Source: an uncultured Coriobacteriaceae bacterium
GTDB lineage: Bacteria; Actinomycetota; Coriobacteriia; Coriobacteriales; Eggerthellaceae
Length of the DNA: 7,578 bases
Direction: 5' to 3'
Assembly (NCBI GenBank): GCA_900554945.1
Contig: USJN01000065.1
Location: forward strand, 1-7,578
Shown here piece by piece: positions 1 through 6,790 of the stretch (position 1 is the stretch's first letter; each line of letters opens with the position of its first letter). The position numbers and the translations under genes are program-made. Under the pieces are notes generated by a model. That model was given only the letters and a program-made list of their open reading frames with translations. It did not search any database and was not told the origin of the DNA.

Positions 1-43
1 TCGATCGAATGCACCGCATCGGGGCAAAAGAGGGACGGCGAAG
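1..43. other. Unassigned left edge, possible end of an upstream gene
   Basis: No gene can be assigned here. All three plus-strand frames are open from base 1. Frame 3 stops at 58-60, frame 1 stops at 241-243, and frame 2 runs into menH. An upstream menD would fit the pathway, and its last codons could lie in this stretch, but no frame shows a diagnostic MenD motif. An AGGG sequence at 31-34 lies nine bases before the GTG at 44 and is the likely ribosome binding site of menH. Confidence 0.3.
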
Positions 44-1162
44 GTGGCAAGCGAGGTTCTGAAGAAGGGCGGCGAAGTGACGAGCGAGGTTTGGGGGGAG
101 ACGCGCGGCTTCGATTTCGAGGGCATGCGCTTTGGCGTGAAGGCGTGGCGTGCTTCGGCGCCGGATGCGAGGGAAGGTGGCGCCCTATCGGTCCCGATTG
201 TGCTCGTTCACGGCTTCGCGCAGCAGGCTTCCACCTGGGATGATGCGGTGCGGCTGCTTGCAGGTGCGGGTGCTGAGTGTCTCGGTTTCGAGCTTGCGGG
301 GCATGGGAAGAGCGCTCGCCCGACGGTTGGCGATGTTCCGGGTCGCGAGGCGTTCGACCTGTGCTTCCAGGCGCGAGCGCTCCTTGCTTTCTGCGAAGTC
401 GTGGCGCATGTTGCGGGAAGGCTCCCCGTACTGGTCGGCTATTCCATGGGCGGGCGCGTGGCGCTTCAAGCGGCGTGCCTTGCTGCGGACGACCTGCGGG
501 GCGGCGGCGAGCTCGACCGCACTGCGCTCAGAAGCTCCGCAGCCTTCGCTCCGCGCGGTCGAGATCGCCGCCTTGACGTGGCTGGCGCTTGCCAGCGGGA
601 TGTGACAGCGAATGCGGCGCGGATGTCCGCTGCTGTTCCCTTCTCCGCGCTCGTTCTTGAAAGCGCAGGACTCGGCCCCGCTGACGCCGCCTCGCGAGGG
701 GCGCTTCGCGAGCGCAACTTCGCGTGGGCCGCGCGCGTGCGGGGCGAAGGGGTGTCCGCTTTCATGGACTGGTGGGCGGGCCTGCCCTTGTTCGAAAGTC
801 AGCGCAACTTGGACGATGAACAGCGAGAACGACTTCGGGCGGGACGTCTTGCCAACGACGCGGAATCGCTCGCGCTCTCCTTCGAGCGCGCAGGCGCCCA
901 CGCGATGCCCTCGCAGGGCGAGTCGATTCGCGCGCTTTGCGAGTTGGCTGCGAGGGGCATTCCCGTAAGCTATCTGGCAGGGGAGCTTGACGCGAAATAT
1001 TGCAAGGTCGCCTCCACCCTTCAGGCAGAATCCCAGGGCGCAGTTTCGTGCCTCGTCGCTCCCGCTGCAGGCCACAACATTCACCTCGAGCAGCCCGAGG
1101 TGTTCGCATCGATTTTGAAAGAAGTGGTCGAATCGTGCACTCCCGAACCCGCGGCCCCATGA
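44..1162 (+). CDS. menH: MenH, SHCHC synthase (alpha/beta hydrolase fold)
   Basis: This cytoplasmic enzyme should eliminate pyruvate from SEPHCHC to give SHCHC, the step after MenD in menaquinone synthesis. The sequence shows the oxyanion-hole motif VLVHGF (53-58), the nucleophile elbow GYSMGGR (132-138, Ser134), ESAGLG (206-211, matching the family ESASPG), FMDWWAGLPLF (240-250), GELDAKY with the probable catalytic Asp316, and AGHNIHLEQP with His344. Arg138, four residues after the serine, and Arg268 align with conserved substrate-binding arginines of E. coli MenH. At 372 residues it is much longer than the 252-residue E. coli enzyme. The extra length is an N-terminal extension of about 45 residues and an Ala/Arg-rich insertion at about 147-197. 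The start is GTG with AGGG nine bases upstream, but the frame stays open to the window edge, so a longer protein or a fusion to an upstream gene is possible. Adjacent menB and menE-menC support the assignment. Confidence 0.9.
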   Translation: MASEVLKKGGEVTSEVWGETRGFDFEGMRFGVKAWRASAPDAREGGALSVPIVLVHGFAQQASTWDDAVRLLAGAGAECLGFELAGHGKSARPTVGDVPGREAFDLCFQARALLAFCEVVAHVAGRLPVLVGYSMGGRVALQAACLAADDLRGGGELDRTALRSSAAFAPRGRDRRLDVAGACQRDVTANAARMSAAVPFSALVLESAGLGPADAASRGALRERNFAWAARVRGEGVSAFMDWWAGLPLFESQRNLDDEQRERLRAGRLANDAESLALSFERAGAHAMPSQGESIRALCELAARGIPVSYLAGELDAKYCKVASTLQAESQGAVSCLVAPAAGHNIHLEQPEVFASILKEVVESCTPEPAAP

Positions 1163-1188
1163 CATACCTCATCGCGGTATGATATAGA
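1159..1188 (+). promoter_or_regulatory. Candidate menB promoter with a dyad in the spacer
   Basis: ATGACA (1159-1164, five of six matches to the -35 consensus) is followed after 18 bases by TATAGA (1183-1188, four of six to the -10). A TATGAT at 1178-1183 is a better -10 word but sits only 13 bases from that -35. The spacer contains a perfect 6-bp inverted repeat, CATACC (1163-1168) and GGTATG (1176-1181), separated by seven bases, so a dimeric regulator could bind across the polymerase site. The -35 overlaps the menH stop codon. This is a pattern match only; no transcript start is known. Confidence 0.4.
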
Positions 1189-1277
1189 AACTTGCGAAAC
1201 AGGAATCATTCGAAGCGAAAACACAGAACCAAACATTGTCAATCGCCGGCATGGCGTCGTTTTCCCCTGAGTGCGAA

Positions 1278-1297
1278 ATCGGCGTCGTGAAGCCGAT
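1278..1297 (+). promoter_or_regulatory. Small hairpin in the menB leader
   Basis: ATCGGC (1278-1283) and GCCGAT (1292-1297) form a perfect 6-bp stem with an 8-base loop. If transcription starts just after 1188, the menB leader would be about 175-180 bases, and this hairpin would lie about 70 bases before the start codon. No poly-T run follows it, so it is not a terminator. It may equally be chance in G+C-rich DNA. Confidence 0.2.
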
Positions 1298-1358
1298 GTC
1301 TCCGTTGCGGGGCGCGCCAACCGTTTCGCGTCCTGCAACGAATCAACGATATGCCACG

Positions 1359-1364
1359 AAAGGA
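1359..1364 (+). promoter_or_regulatory. Ribosome binding site that fixes the menB start
   Basis: AAAGGA lies five bases upstream of the ATG at 1370. An in-frame GTG at 1271 would add 33 residues that do not resemble MenB. The Shine-Dalgarno sequence and the family's usual length both favour 1370. Confidence 0.75.
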
Positions 1365-1369
1365 CAGCT

Positions 1370-2209
1370 ATGGATGACGTAGCTTGGAAATCCGCCAAGC
1401 AATATCGGGAAATCAAGTACGAAACCGCTGATGGGATTGCGAAAATCACCATCAATCGCCCCGAACGGCGCAACGCGTTCACCCCGCTTACCGTGACCGA
1501 GATGTACGATGCGTTCTCCGTGGCGCGCGATGACGCGTCAATCGGCGTCATCATTCTGACCGGTGCGAACCATGGTGGCCGTCACGAAGATGAGGCGTTC
1601 TGCTCGGGCGGCGACCAGAAGATCCGCGGCAACGGCGGCTACGTGGGCGAGGACAACATCCCTCGCTTGAACGTGCTCGACCTGCAGCATCTGATCCGCG
1701 TGGTGCCCAAGCCGGTCATTGCCATGGTGAACGGCTACGCTATCGGCGGCGGGCACGTGCTGCACCTGCTGTGCGATTTGTCCATCGCTGCCGAGACCGC
1801 CAAGTTCGGCCAGACGGGTCCCCAGGTCGGCAGTTTCGACGCCGGTTACGGCGCGGGGTATCTGGCAAATGTCGTGGGCCAGAAGAAGGCGCGCGAGATT
1901 TGGTATCTCTGCCGCCAGTACTCCGCCGCCGAGGCGCTCGAGATGGGGCTGGTCAACAAGGTCGTTCCCTTCGAGGAGCTCGAGGCCGAATGCGTATCGT
2001 GGGCGCGCGAGATGTTGCAGTTCTCGCCGACGGCGCTGCGCTTCATGAAGGCGAGCTTCAACGCGGCAACCGATGGGCTTGCGGGCATCCAGCAACTCGC
2101 CGGCGACGCCACGCTTTTGTACTACACCACCGACGAGGCGAAGGAGGGCCGCGACGCGTTCAAGGAGAAGCGGGCGCCCGACTTCACTCAGTACCCTAAG
2201 TTTCCCTAA
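1370..2209 (+). CDS. menB: MenB, 1,4-dihydroxy-2-naphthoyl-CoA synthase
   Basis: This crotonase-fold enzyme performs the Dieckmann-type ring closure of OSB-CoA to DHNA-CoA in the cytoplasm. The 279-residue length is normal for the family. Visible hallmarks are the N-terminal crotonase strand [12 protein letters not shown] (26-37), the acyl-CoA binding/oxyanion segment FCSGGDQ (77-83), the glycine-rich [10 protein letters not shown] (124-133), and [10 protein letters not shown] (148-157) followed by the signature [15 protein letters not shown] (170-184). The C-terminal run [16 protein letters not shown] (249-264) ends in the MenB-typical EKRAPDF. Gly150 in the QTGP motif marks the bicarbonate-dependent type of MenB; the other type, as in Mycobacterium, carries an Asp side chain here. 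The MenB signature distinguishes it from a general enoyl-CoA hydratase. The gene lies 207 bases after menH and probably has its own promoter. A strong hairpin follows directly. Confidence 0.97.
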   Translation: MDDVAWKSAKQYREIKYETADGIAKITINRPERRNAFTPLTVTEMYDAFSVARDDASIGVIILTGANHGGRHEDEAFCSGGDQKIRGNGGYVGEDNIPRLNVLDLQHLIRVVPKPVIAMVNGYAIGGGHVLHLLCDLSIAAETAKFGQTGPQVGSFDAGYGAGYLANVVGQKKAREIWYLCRQYSAAEALEMGLVNKVVPFEELEAECVSWAREMLQFSPTALRFMKASFNAATDGLAGIQQLAGDATLLYYTTDEAKEGRDAFKEKRAPDFTQYPKFP

Positions 2210-2213
2210 AGCC

Positions 2214-2262
2214 AAGCGACCCGATGCCTCGTGCGTCGGGTCGCTTCTCGTTTGCTTTGTCC
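2214..2262 (+). terminator. Strong hairpin after menB, terminator or attenuator
   Basis: Arms 2214-2227 and 2233-2246 pair over 14 bp with a single G-U wobble and a 5-base loop, starting four bases after the menB stop. The following 2247-2262 is T-rich but interrupted (CTCGTTTGCTTTGTCC), so termination may be partial. The menE-menC frame begins only about 50 bases later on the same strand with no convincing promoter between. The hairpin may therefore act as a partial terminator or an mRNA-end stabiliser within the operon. Confidence 0.65.
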
Positions 2263-2312
2263 GCCCAAGTCGCTGATGCGGCGTCCGAAGAGAACAGTGG
2301 TCCGAACTCGCG

Positions 2313-5159
2313 ATGATCAATGCGTTCGAAAGCTTGGTGAGATTGAATCCCGATGGAGTCTTCTTCACGTTCGTCGCTCGCGACGGCTCGGAGCATTCGT
2401 GTACCTATCGCCAGGCCAGGCTCACGGCGGCGACAATCGCCCGTCGTCTGCGGAGCAAAGGGGTCGGGCGCGGCGACTGCGTCTCGGTCGACCTTCCGAA
2501 CTGTCCGGAGTTCATCTTTCTCGCCCTGGCCGCGGGGTACGGGGCGTTCTCGCTCGTCGTGCTGAACAATCGTCTCACATCGGCGGAGAAGCTTTCGCGC
2601 CTGTTCGATCTGGAAAGCTCGGGCATTCGCGTGGCGTGTCGCATCGACGAAGCGCGGGCGGAAACGCTTATGGACCACGTGGCGGACGACCTTGCGGGGG
2701 TGTCGAGGCTTCAAAGCGGCAGGCGCGTCATCATGAGCGCCGAGCGCGATGCGGTTTTCGAGGCCACCCATTTTGCGGAAAGAGAATCGCACCTGTTCAA
2801 CGACCAGGAACGAGCGCTCGTCCTCTTCACGTCGGGCACGACGGGCAAGCCGAAGGCGGTGCCGTCGACCTGGCGTATGCTCACGGCCGCCGCTGAGTCG
2901 TCCAACGCGGTGCTCTCGGTGCGGGGTCGCGGTATGTGGCAGGTGGCGCTCCCCCTGTACCATATTGGGGGCTTCGAACAGGTCGTGCGCAGCATTACGA
3001 ACCGCACGCCGTTTCGCCTCTACGCGCGTTTCGACGCGGCGCGAATTCTGAAGGACGCCGCGCGCGTCGGTTTCACCCATATCTCCGTGGTCGACAAGAT
3101 GCTGCAGGACATGCTCGCCGTCGAGGGGGGCGGCCCCGCACTTGCCGCGTATCGCTGTATCCTGCTTGGCGGCGGCGCGCTCAATCCTGCCACCATCGCC
3201 CGCGCGCATGAGGCGGGGCTTCGCCTGTATGCGAGCTACGGGATGACTGAAACCTGCAGTCAGGTTGCAAACAGCCTGATAGATGGGTCGTTCACGGGTG
3301 GTATGGAGCTTCTGCCCGGCTACCAGGCGCGTATCGTCGAGCCCGACGGGCGCGGTTTCGGCCGCCTGGCGGTGTGCGGGCCGGGCGTGCTGTCGAACTA
3401 CCTGAACGCGCGCGCTGCCTTCACCGCGGACGGCTTCTTCCTCACCGGCGATGTGGCGGCTCTCCACGAGGGCAAGATTTACGTGAAGGAGCGCACCACC
3501 GACATGTTCGTCTCGGGTGGGGAAAACGTCTATCCCGCAGAGATTGCCGACAAGCTCATGGCGATTCCCGGCGTGGCGGACGCCTACGTGTTTGGCGCCC
3601 CCGACCCCGTGTGGGGACGGCGTCCCGTGGCGTTCATCGAGCGCACGAGCGAGGTTCCCGAACGTGGTAGTCGTGACCAGGATTATGACAGGCTTTCCCC
3701 GGTGAAGACAGCACGCTTCGGTCGCGAGGTGATAAAACCGCAGGTAAGACGGCATATCCCGAAGCCGCTCGCCCCCTCTCGCCCGAGTGACCGCGAATTC
3801 GTCGCCTCCGTCCACAGCCAACTCGAAGACGTGCTCTCGAAGCTCTATCGCCCCAAGCAGATTTTCGTCATGGAAAGCCTGCCGCGGCAGGGTATCGGCA
3901 AGATCGACCGTGCCGCCATCGAGCGAATCTACTCGGAATGCCTCGACGTGCGCCGCGTGATTCTGCATCGTGTGCGTATCCCCTTCAAAAAGCCGTTCGT
4001 GACGGCGAAGGCGACGCTTGAATTCCGCGAGTCGATCATCGTGGAGGTCATCGATGCGAAAGGGCGCGTTGGCCTGGGCGAATGCGTCGCATTTTCCTCT
4101 GACTGGTATCTTCCGGAAACAATCGAGCAGGATATTGAGGTGCTGCGAGGCACGCTTGCGCCGAAGGTGATTGGCGAGGTCTTCCTTCACCCGCGGGAGG
4201 TCTCCGCGGCGTTCGCCTCCATCTCCGGGATGGAGCGCTTCCCGCTCGCTTGCGGCGCAATCGAACCTGCGCTGTGGGACCTTTACGGCAAGATTGTGGG
4301 GAAGCCCCTCGGGCGCTTGCTTGCCGAGGAGTACGATGTGATCGAGCGCGCTGCGCATCGCGAGCGGGTGCACGGGAAGACGAGGGCGCCGTTTGGGAAT
4401 GCGCGCGAGGCTGCCGTCTCGGCGGGCGCTGTGGTCGGTATGGGCAGCGTGGAGGAAACGCTCGATTCCGTCTCGCGCTGCGTAGAGGCGGGCTATTGCC
4501 GCGTGAAGCTCAAGGTTGCGCCTGGTAGCTTGGGTGTTGTCCGCATGATTCGCCAAAAGTACCCGCATCTGTTCATCACGCTCGATGCGAACCAGAGCTT
4601 CACGGACCGCTCGATCGCCGAGCTCCGCGCGCTCGATCCGCTCAACGTCGCGTGGATTGAGGAGCCTATCGATTTGACGCCGTGCGGTGGGTCGACCGCC
4701 CGGGCTTTTGCGCGGCTGGCGGCGCTGCAGCGGACCATCGCCACACCCATCTGCCTGGATGAGTCGTTCGTGAACGAGCGTGAGGCGTACCAGGCGCTTT
4801 CATATCCTGAGCTGCGATGCTTCGCGGTGAAGGTCGCGAAATTCGGGGGCGTGGAGGCTGTGCTCAAGTTCATCTTTGCGGCGCGTTCGCGCGGGCGCGA
4901 GGTGTGGATGGGCGGCATGTACGACACGGGAATCTCGAAGCGCATGCACGCGGCGTTCCAAACGCTCGACGAGGTGGTGATGCCGGGCGACATTGGGTCG
5001 ACCTCGCGCTACTTCGACGTCGACGTGACCATGCCCCCCTATACCGCCGAGCGCGGGAAAGTGACGCTGAACCGGGCGGGGTACGAGTTTGGCCTGGGAT
5101 GCAGCCTGTGCCCCGAGGCAATTTCGAGCGTGCAGACCGACCGCATCGTGATCGAGTAG
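2313..5159 (+). CDS. menE-menC: MenE-MenC fusion: OSB-CoA ligase plus OSB synthase
   Basis: One uninterrupted 948-residue frame carries two menaquinone enzymes. Residues 1-545 are an acyl-adenylate-forming ligase that activates o-succinylbenzoate with ATP and CoA. They show the P-loop FTSGTTGKPK (172-181), PLYHIGG (214-220), YGMTET (309-314), TGD (378-380), ERTTDMFVSGGENVYPAEI (393-411) and the catalytic lysine in GIGKIDR (Lys530). Residues about 546-948 are an enolase-superfamily OSB synthase that dehydrates SHCHC. They show the KxK acid/base pair (Lys732, Lys734), metal ligands Asp758, Glu783 and Asp816, Lys840 before FGG, and GGMYDTGI (867-874) near the end of the barrel. The linker is short, about 10-15 residues. 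Extra segments lie at about 443-500 in the ligase C-terminal domain and about 675-705 in the MenC part. The ATG at 2313 has only weak purine-rich sequence upstream (GAAGAGAA at 2287-2294, far away). A GTG at 3948 could in principle start MenC alone but has no clear ribosome binding site. Confidence 0.93.
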   Translation: MINAFESLVRLNPDGVFFTFVARDGSEHSCTYRQARLTAATIARRLRSKGVGRGDCVSVDLPNCPEFIFLALAAGYGAFSLVVLNNRLTSAEKLSRLFDLESSGIRVACRIDEARAETLMDHVADDLAGVSRLQSGRRVIMSAERDAVFEATHFAERESHLFNDQERALVLFTSGTTGKPKAVPSTWRMLTAAAESSNAVLSVRGRGMWQVALPLYHIGGFEQVVRSITNRTPFRLYARFDAARILKDAARVGFTHISVVDKMLQDMLAVEGGGPALAAYRCILLGGGALNPATIARAHEAGLRLYASYGMTETCSQVANSLIDGSFTGGMELLPGYQARIVEPDGRGFGRLAVCGPGVLSNYLNARAAFTADGFFLTGDVAALHEGKIYVKERTTDMFVSGGENVYPAEIADKLMAIPGVADAYVFGAPDPVWGRRPVAFIERTSEVPERGSRDQDYDRLSPVKTARFGREVIKPQVRRHIPKPLAPSRPSDREFVASVHSQLEDVLSKLYRPKQIFVMESLPRQGIGKIDRAAIERIYSECLDVRRVILHRVRIPFKKPFVTAKATLEFRESIIVEVIDAKGRVGLGECVAFSSDWYLPETIEQDIEVLRGTLAPKVIGEVFLHPREVSAAFASISGMERFPLACGAIEPALWDLYGKIVGKPLGRLLAEEYDVIERAAHRERVHGKTRAPFGNAREAAVSAGAVVGMGSVEETLDSVSRCVEAGYCRVKLKVAPGSLGVVRMIRQKYPHLFITLDANQSFTDRSIAELRALDPLNVAWIEEPIDLTPCGGSTARAFARLAALQRTIATPICLDESFVNEREAYQALSYPELRCFAVKVAKFGGVEAVLKFIFAARSRGREVWMGGMYDTGISKRMHAAFQTLDEVVMPGDIGSTSRYFDVDVTMPPYTAERGKVTLNRAGYEFGLGCSLCPEAISSVQTDRIVIE

Positions 5160-5266
5160 CGCAGGCGGGGATGAGGCGTGGCTGAGCGCTTTGACGCCGA
5201 GCTCCACCTCAGTCCGCGTTCCGTCGCAACCTGCGTCCCTTCATCGCTCGTTTACCGTCCCATCTG

Positions 5267-5325
5267 GTTAACTTGGTGAACAAAATGGCAACAAACGCGT
5301 TCTCGAATGCGGAATATGCCATACT
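5267..5325 (+). promoter_or_regulatory. Weak promoter and dyad upstream of the CBS gene
   Basis: The 224-base gap after menE-menC is less G+C-rich near its end. TGC followed by CATACT (5317-5325) resembles an extended -10 element; no good -35 stands 16-18 bases upstream. GTTAAC (5267-5272) and GTGAAC (5276-5281) form an imperfect dyad with one mismatch. No clear terminator for menE-menC was found in 5160-5260, so read-through is also possible. Confidence 0.25.
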
Positions 5326-5363
5326 TCAAGATTAAAAACGTCGCTTGAAAACAAAACGCGCCT

Positions 5364-5371
5364 TAAGGAGG
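5364..5371 (+). promoter_or_regulatory. Strong Shine-Dalgarno sequence before the CBS gene
   Basis: TAAGGAGG is nearly a perfect anti-Shine-Dalgarno match and rules out the in-frame TTG at 5345, which lies before it. The next in-frame start is the ATG at 5384, 12 bases after the motif. That spacing is a little long, but no nearer start codon exists. Confidence 0.7.
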
Positions 5372-5383
5372 CCCGCATACCCG

Positions 5384-6706
5384 ATGTCCATAGCTGTCAG
5401 CCTGATTCTTGTCGTCTTCTTCCTTTTGATGAACGCGTTTTTCGTTATCGCGGAATTCGCCATGGTGCGCGTGCGCAAATCGCAAATCGAACTCGCCTAC
5501 GATGAGGGCAAGCGCGGCGCGAAGAACGCGAAGACCATCACCGAGAACGTCAACGCGTACCTGTCTGCCTGCCAGCTTGGAATTACGCTTGCTTCGCTTG
5601 CTCTCGGCTGGTTGGGCGAACCTGCGATTTCGGCGCTCATCCGCCCGCTGTTCGTTCTGTTCGGCCTGCCCGATGCCGTCATCTCGGTAATTGCGGTCGC
5701 AATCGGATATTTCCTCATGACGACGTTGCACGTGGTCGTGGGCGAGCTTATCCCCAAATCGTTCGCCATCTTCGCGACGGAACGCTACGCGCTTATGACG
5801 GCGACCCCGCTTCTGTGGTTCTACCGCATCACCTACCCGATTATGCTTATGTTCAATGGCATCACCAACGGTGTCGTGCGTTTGACCGGGCACGATCCGG
5901 CCAACGAGCACGATGTGTACACGGGCGAGGAAATCAAGCTGCTCATCGACGAGTCCACGGAAAGCGGGCTTATCGAGCCTGAGCAAAACGAGTACGTCGA
6001 CAACATCTTCGATTTGGGCGACAAGGACGCCGAGGCAATCATGACGCCGCGCATCGAGCTGACCTGCCTCGACATGGAGGACTCGCTTCAAGAGAATCGC
6101 GAGCTTGCCGAACGCTACAAGTACACGCGCTATCCGGTGTGCCAGGGGAGCAAGGACCACCTGGTCGGGTTCGTTCACGTGAAGGACCTGTTCATGATGG
6201 ACGCCGACGCTTCGATGGAGGACCTGCCCATCCGCGAGCTGTACGCAGTACCCGAGAGCATCCCCATCGCGAAGCTCTTGCAGCTGCTGCAGCGCCGCCA
6301 TACCAAGATCGCCGTGGTCGTGGACGAGCACGGCGGCACGGCGGGCATCGTTACGATGAGCGACATCATGGAGCAGATCGTGGGGCGCGTCGATGACGAG
6401 TACAGCCACGGTTTGGCCGACGAGATTGTGAAGAAAGGCGACGGTCGCTACTTGATTGACGGCTCGCTTTCCATCGATGACCTGGAGGATCTGCTCGGAT
6501 TCCTTCCTGAGGAAGCGAACGAATGCGAAACGGCGGCAGGCATTTTGCTCGCCGCGTTCGACCGCATCCCCGAAGAGGGGGACACGGTGTCGTTTACCGG
6601 TCGCGACGCGAAGGCGACGTTCACAGTGGCCGACATGGATCGCCACCGCGTCGATAAGATTCTCGTGCGCGTGGAGCAGATTCCCCGCGAGGATGCTGAG
6701 GAATAG
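5384..6706 (+). CDS. CNNM/CorC-HlyC family membrane protein with CBS pair
   Basis: The predicted 440-residue protein is an integral membrane protein of the CNNM (DUF21) family, many members of which are linked to magnesium or other divalent-cation efflux. Hydrophobic segments lie at about 4-28, 62-94, 96-120 and 137-166. The family motif GELIPK is at 120-125. The cytosolic part has a CBS pair: the first begins near IMTPRIEL (219-226) with RYPVCQG (249-255), and the second carries KIAVVVDEHGGTAGIVTMSDI (308-328). A C-terminal CorC/HlyC domain (about 345-433) includes YLIDGSLSIDDLEDLLG. CBS pairs usually bind adenine nucleotides. The name hemolysin, often attached to this family, is not supported here. 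Length and domain order are typical. It starts 224 bases after menE-menC and probably has its own promoter; no functional link to menaquinone synthesis is apparent. The transported ion cannot be told from sequence. Confidence 0.92.
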   Translation: MSIAVSLILVVFFLLMNAFFVIAEFAMVRVRKSQIELAYDEGKRGAKNAKTITENVNAYLSACQLGITLASLALGWLGEPAISALIRPLFVLFGLPDAVISVIAVAIGYFLMTTLHVVVGELIPKSFAIFATERYALMTATPLLWFYRITYPIMLMFNGITNGVVRLTGHDPANEHDVYTGEEIKLLIDESTESGLIEPEQNEYVDNIFDLGDKDAEAIMTPRIELTCLDMEDSLQENRELAERYKYTRYPVCQGSKDHLVGFVHVKDLFMMDADASMEDLPIRELYAVPESIPIAKLLQLLQRRHTKIAVVVDEHGGTAGIVTMSDIMEQIVGRVDDEYSHGLADEIVKKGDGRYLIDGSLSIDDLEDLLGFLPEEANECETAAGILLAAFDRIPEEGDTVSFTGRDAKATFTVADMDRHRVDKILVRVEQIPREDAEE

Positions 6707-6717
6707 CCTGCGCGTTG

Positions 6718-6750
6718 GCTGCGGTGGGAGTATTCTCGCCGCAGCTTTGC
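6718..6750 (+). terminator. Hairpin between convergent genes
   Basis: Arms 6718-6729 and 6734-6745 pair over 12 bp, including two G-U type wobbles, with a GTAT loop; the outer seven pairs are perfect (GCTGCGG with CCGCAGC). A short T run follows at 6746-6748. It starts 11 bases after the CBS gene stop and likely ends that transcript. On the minus strand it lies about 45 bases beyond the amidohydrolase stop, but there no T run follows. Confidence 0.55.
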
Positions 6751-6790
6751 TGTGGCAGCGAGAACGTGATAGCCTGGCCCCTAAAGGTTC

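Noticed and set aside
185..1165. 326-codon antisense open frame opposite menH
   Set aside because: No motif is visible, and menH on the plus strand has full catalytic motifs across the same region.
1232..1259. Short GC hairpin followed by TTTT in the menB leader, as a terminator
   Set aside because: The stem (CGCC with GGCG) is only four base pairs, too weak to call.
1271..1369. Longer MenB starting at the GTG at 1271
   Set aside because: The extra 33 residues do not resemble MenB, and a good ribosome binding site sits just before the ATG at 1370.
1538..2368. 276-codon antisense open frame opposite menB
   Set aside because: Shadow of menB; its low-complexity Leu/Ala/Arg/His composition matches no family I recognise.
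2196..4568. 790-codon antisense open frame opposite menE-menC
   Set aside because: It lies fully opposite a well-supported gene, has an Arg/His/Asp-rich composition and shows no recognisable domain. It is the expected shadow of strong third-position G/C bias.
3948..5159. Separate MenC translated from an internal GTG at 3948
   Set aside because: No stop separates the two halves and no ribosome binding site is visible upstream; a single fusion protein is the simpler reading.
5345..5383. TTG start for the CBS gene at 5345
   Set aside because: The strong TAAGGAGG motif lies downstream of it, and the membrane protein naturally begins at the ATG at 5384.
5363..6646. 427-codon antisense open frame opposite the CBS gene
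   Set aside because: Its composition is that of a reverse-complement shadow (Val/Asp/His/Arg-rich), with no family resemblance. The plus-strand CNNM protein explains the region.
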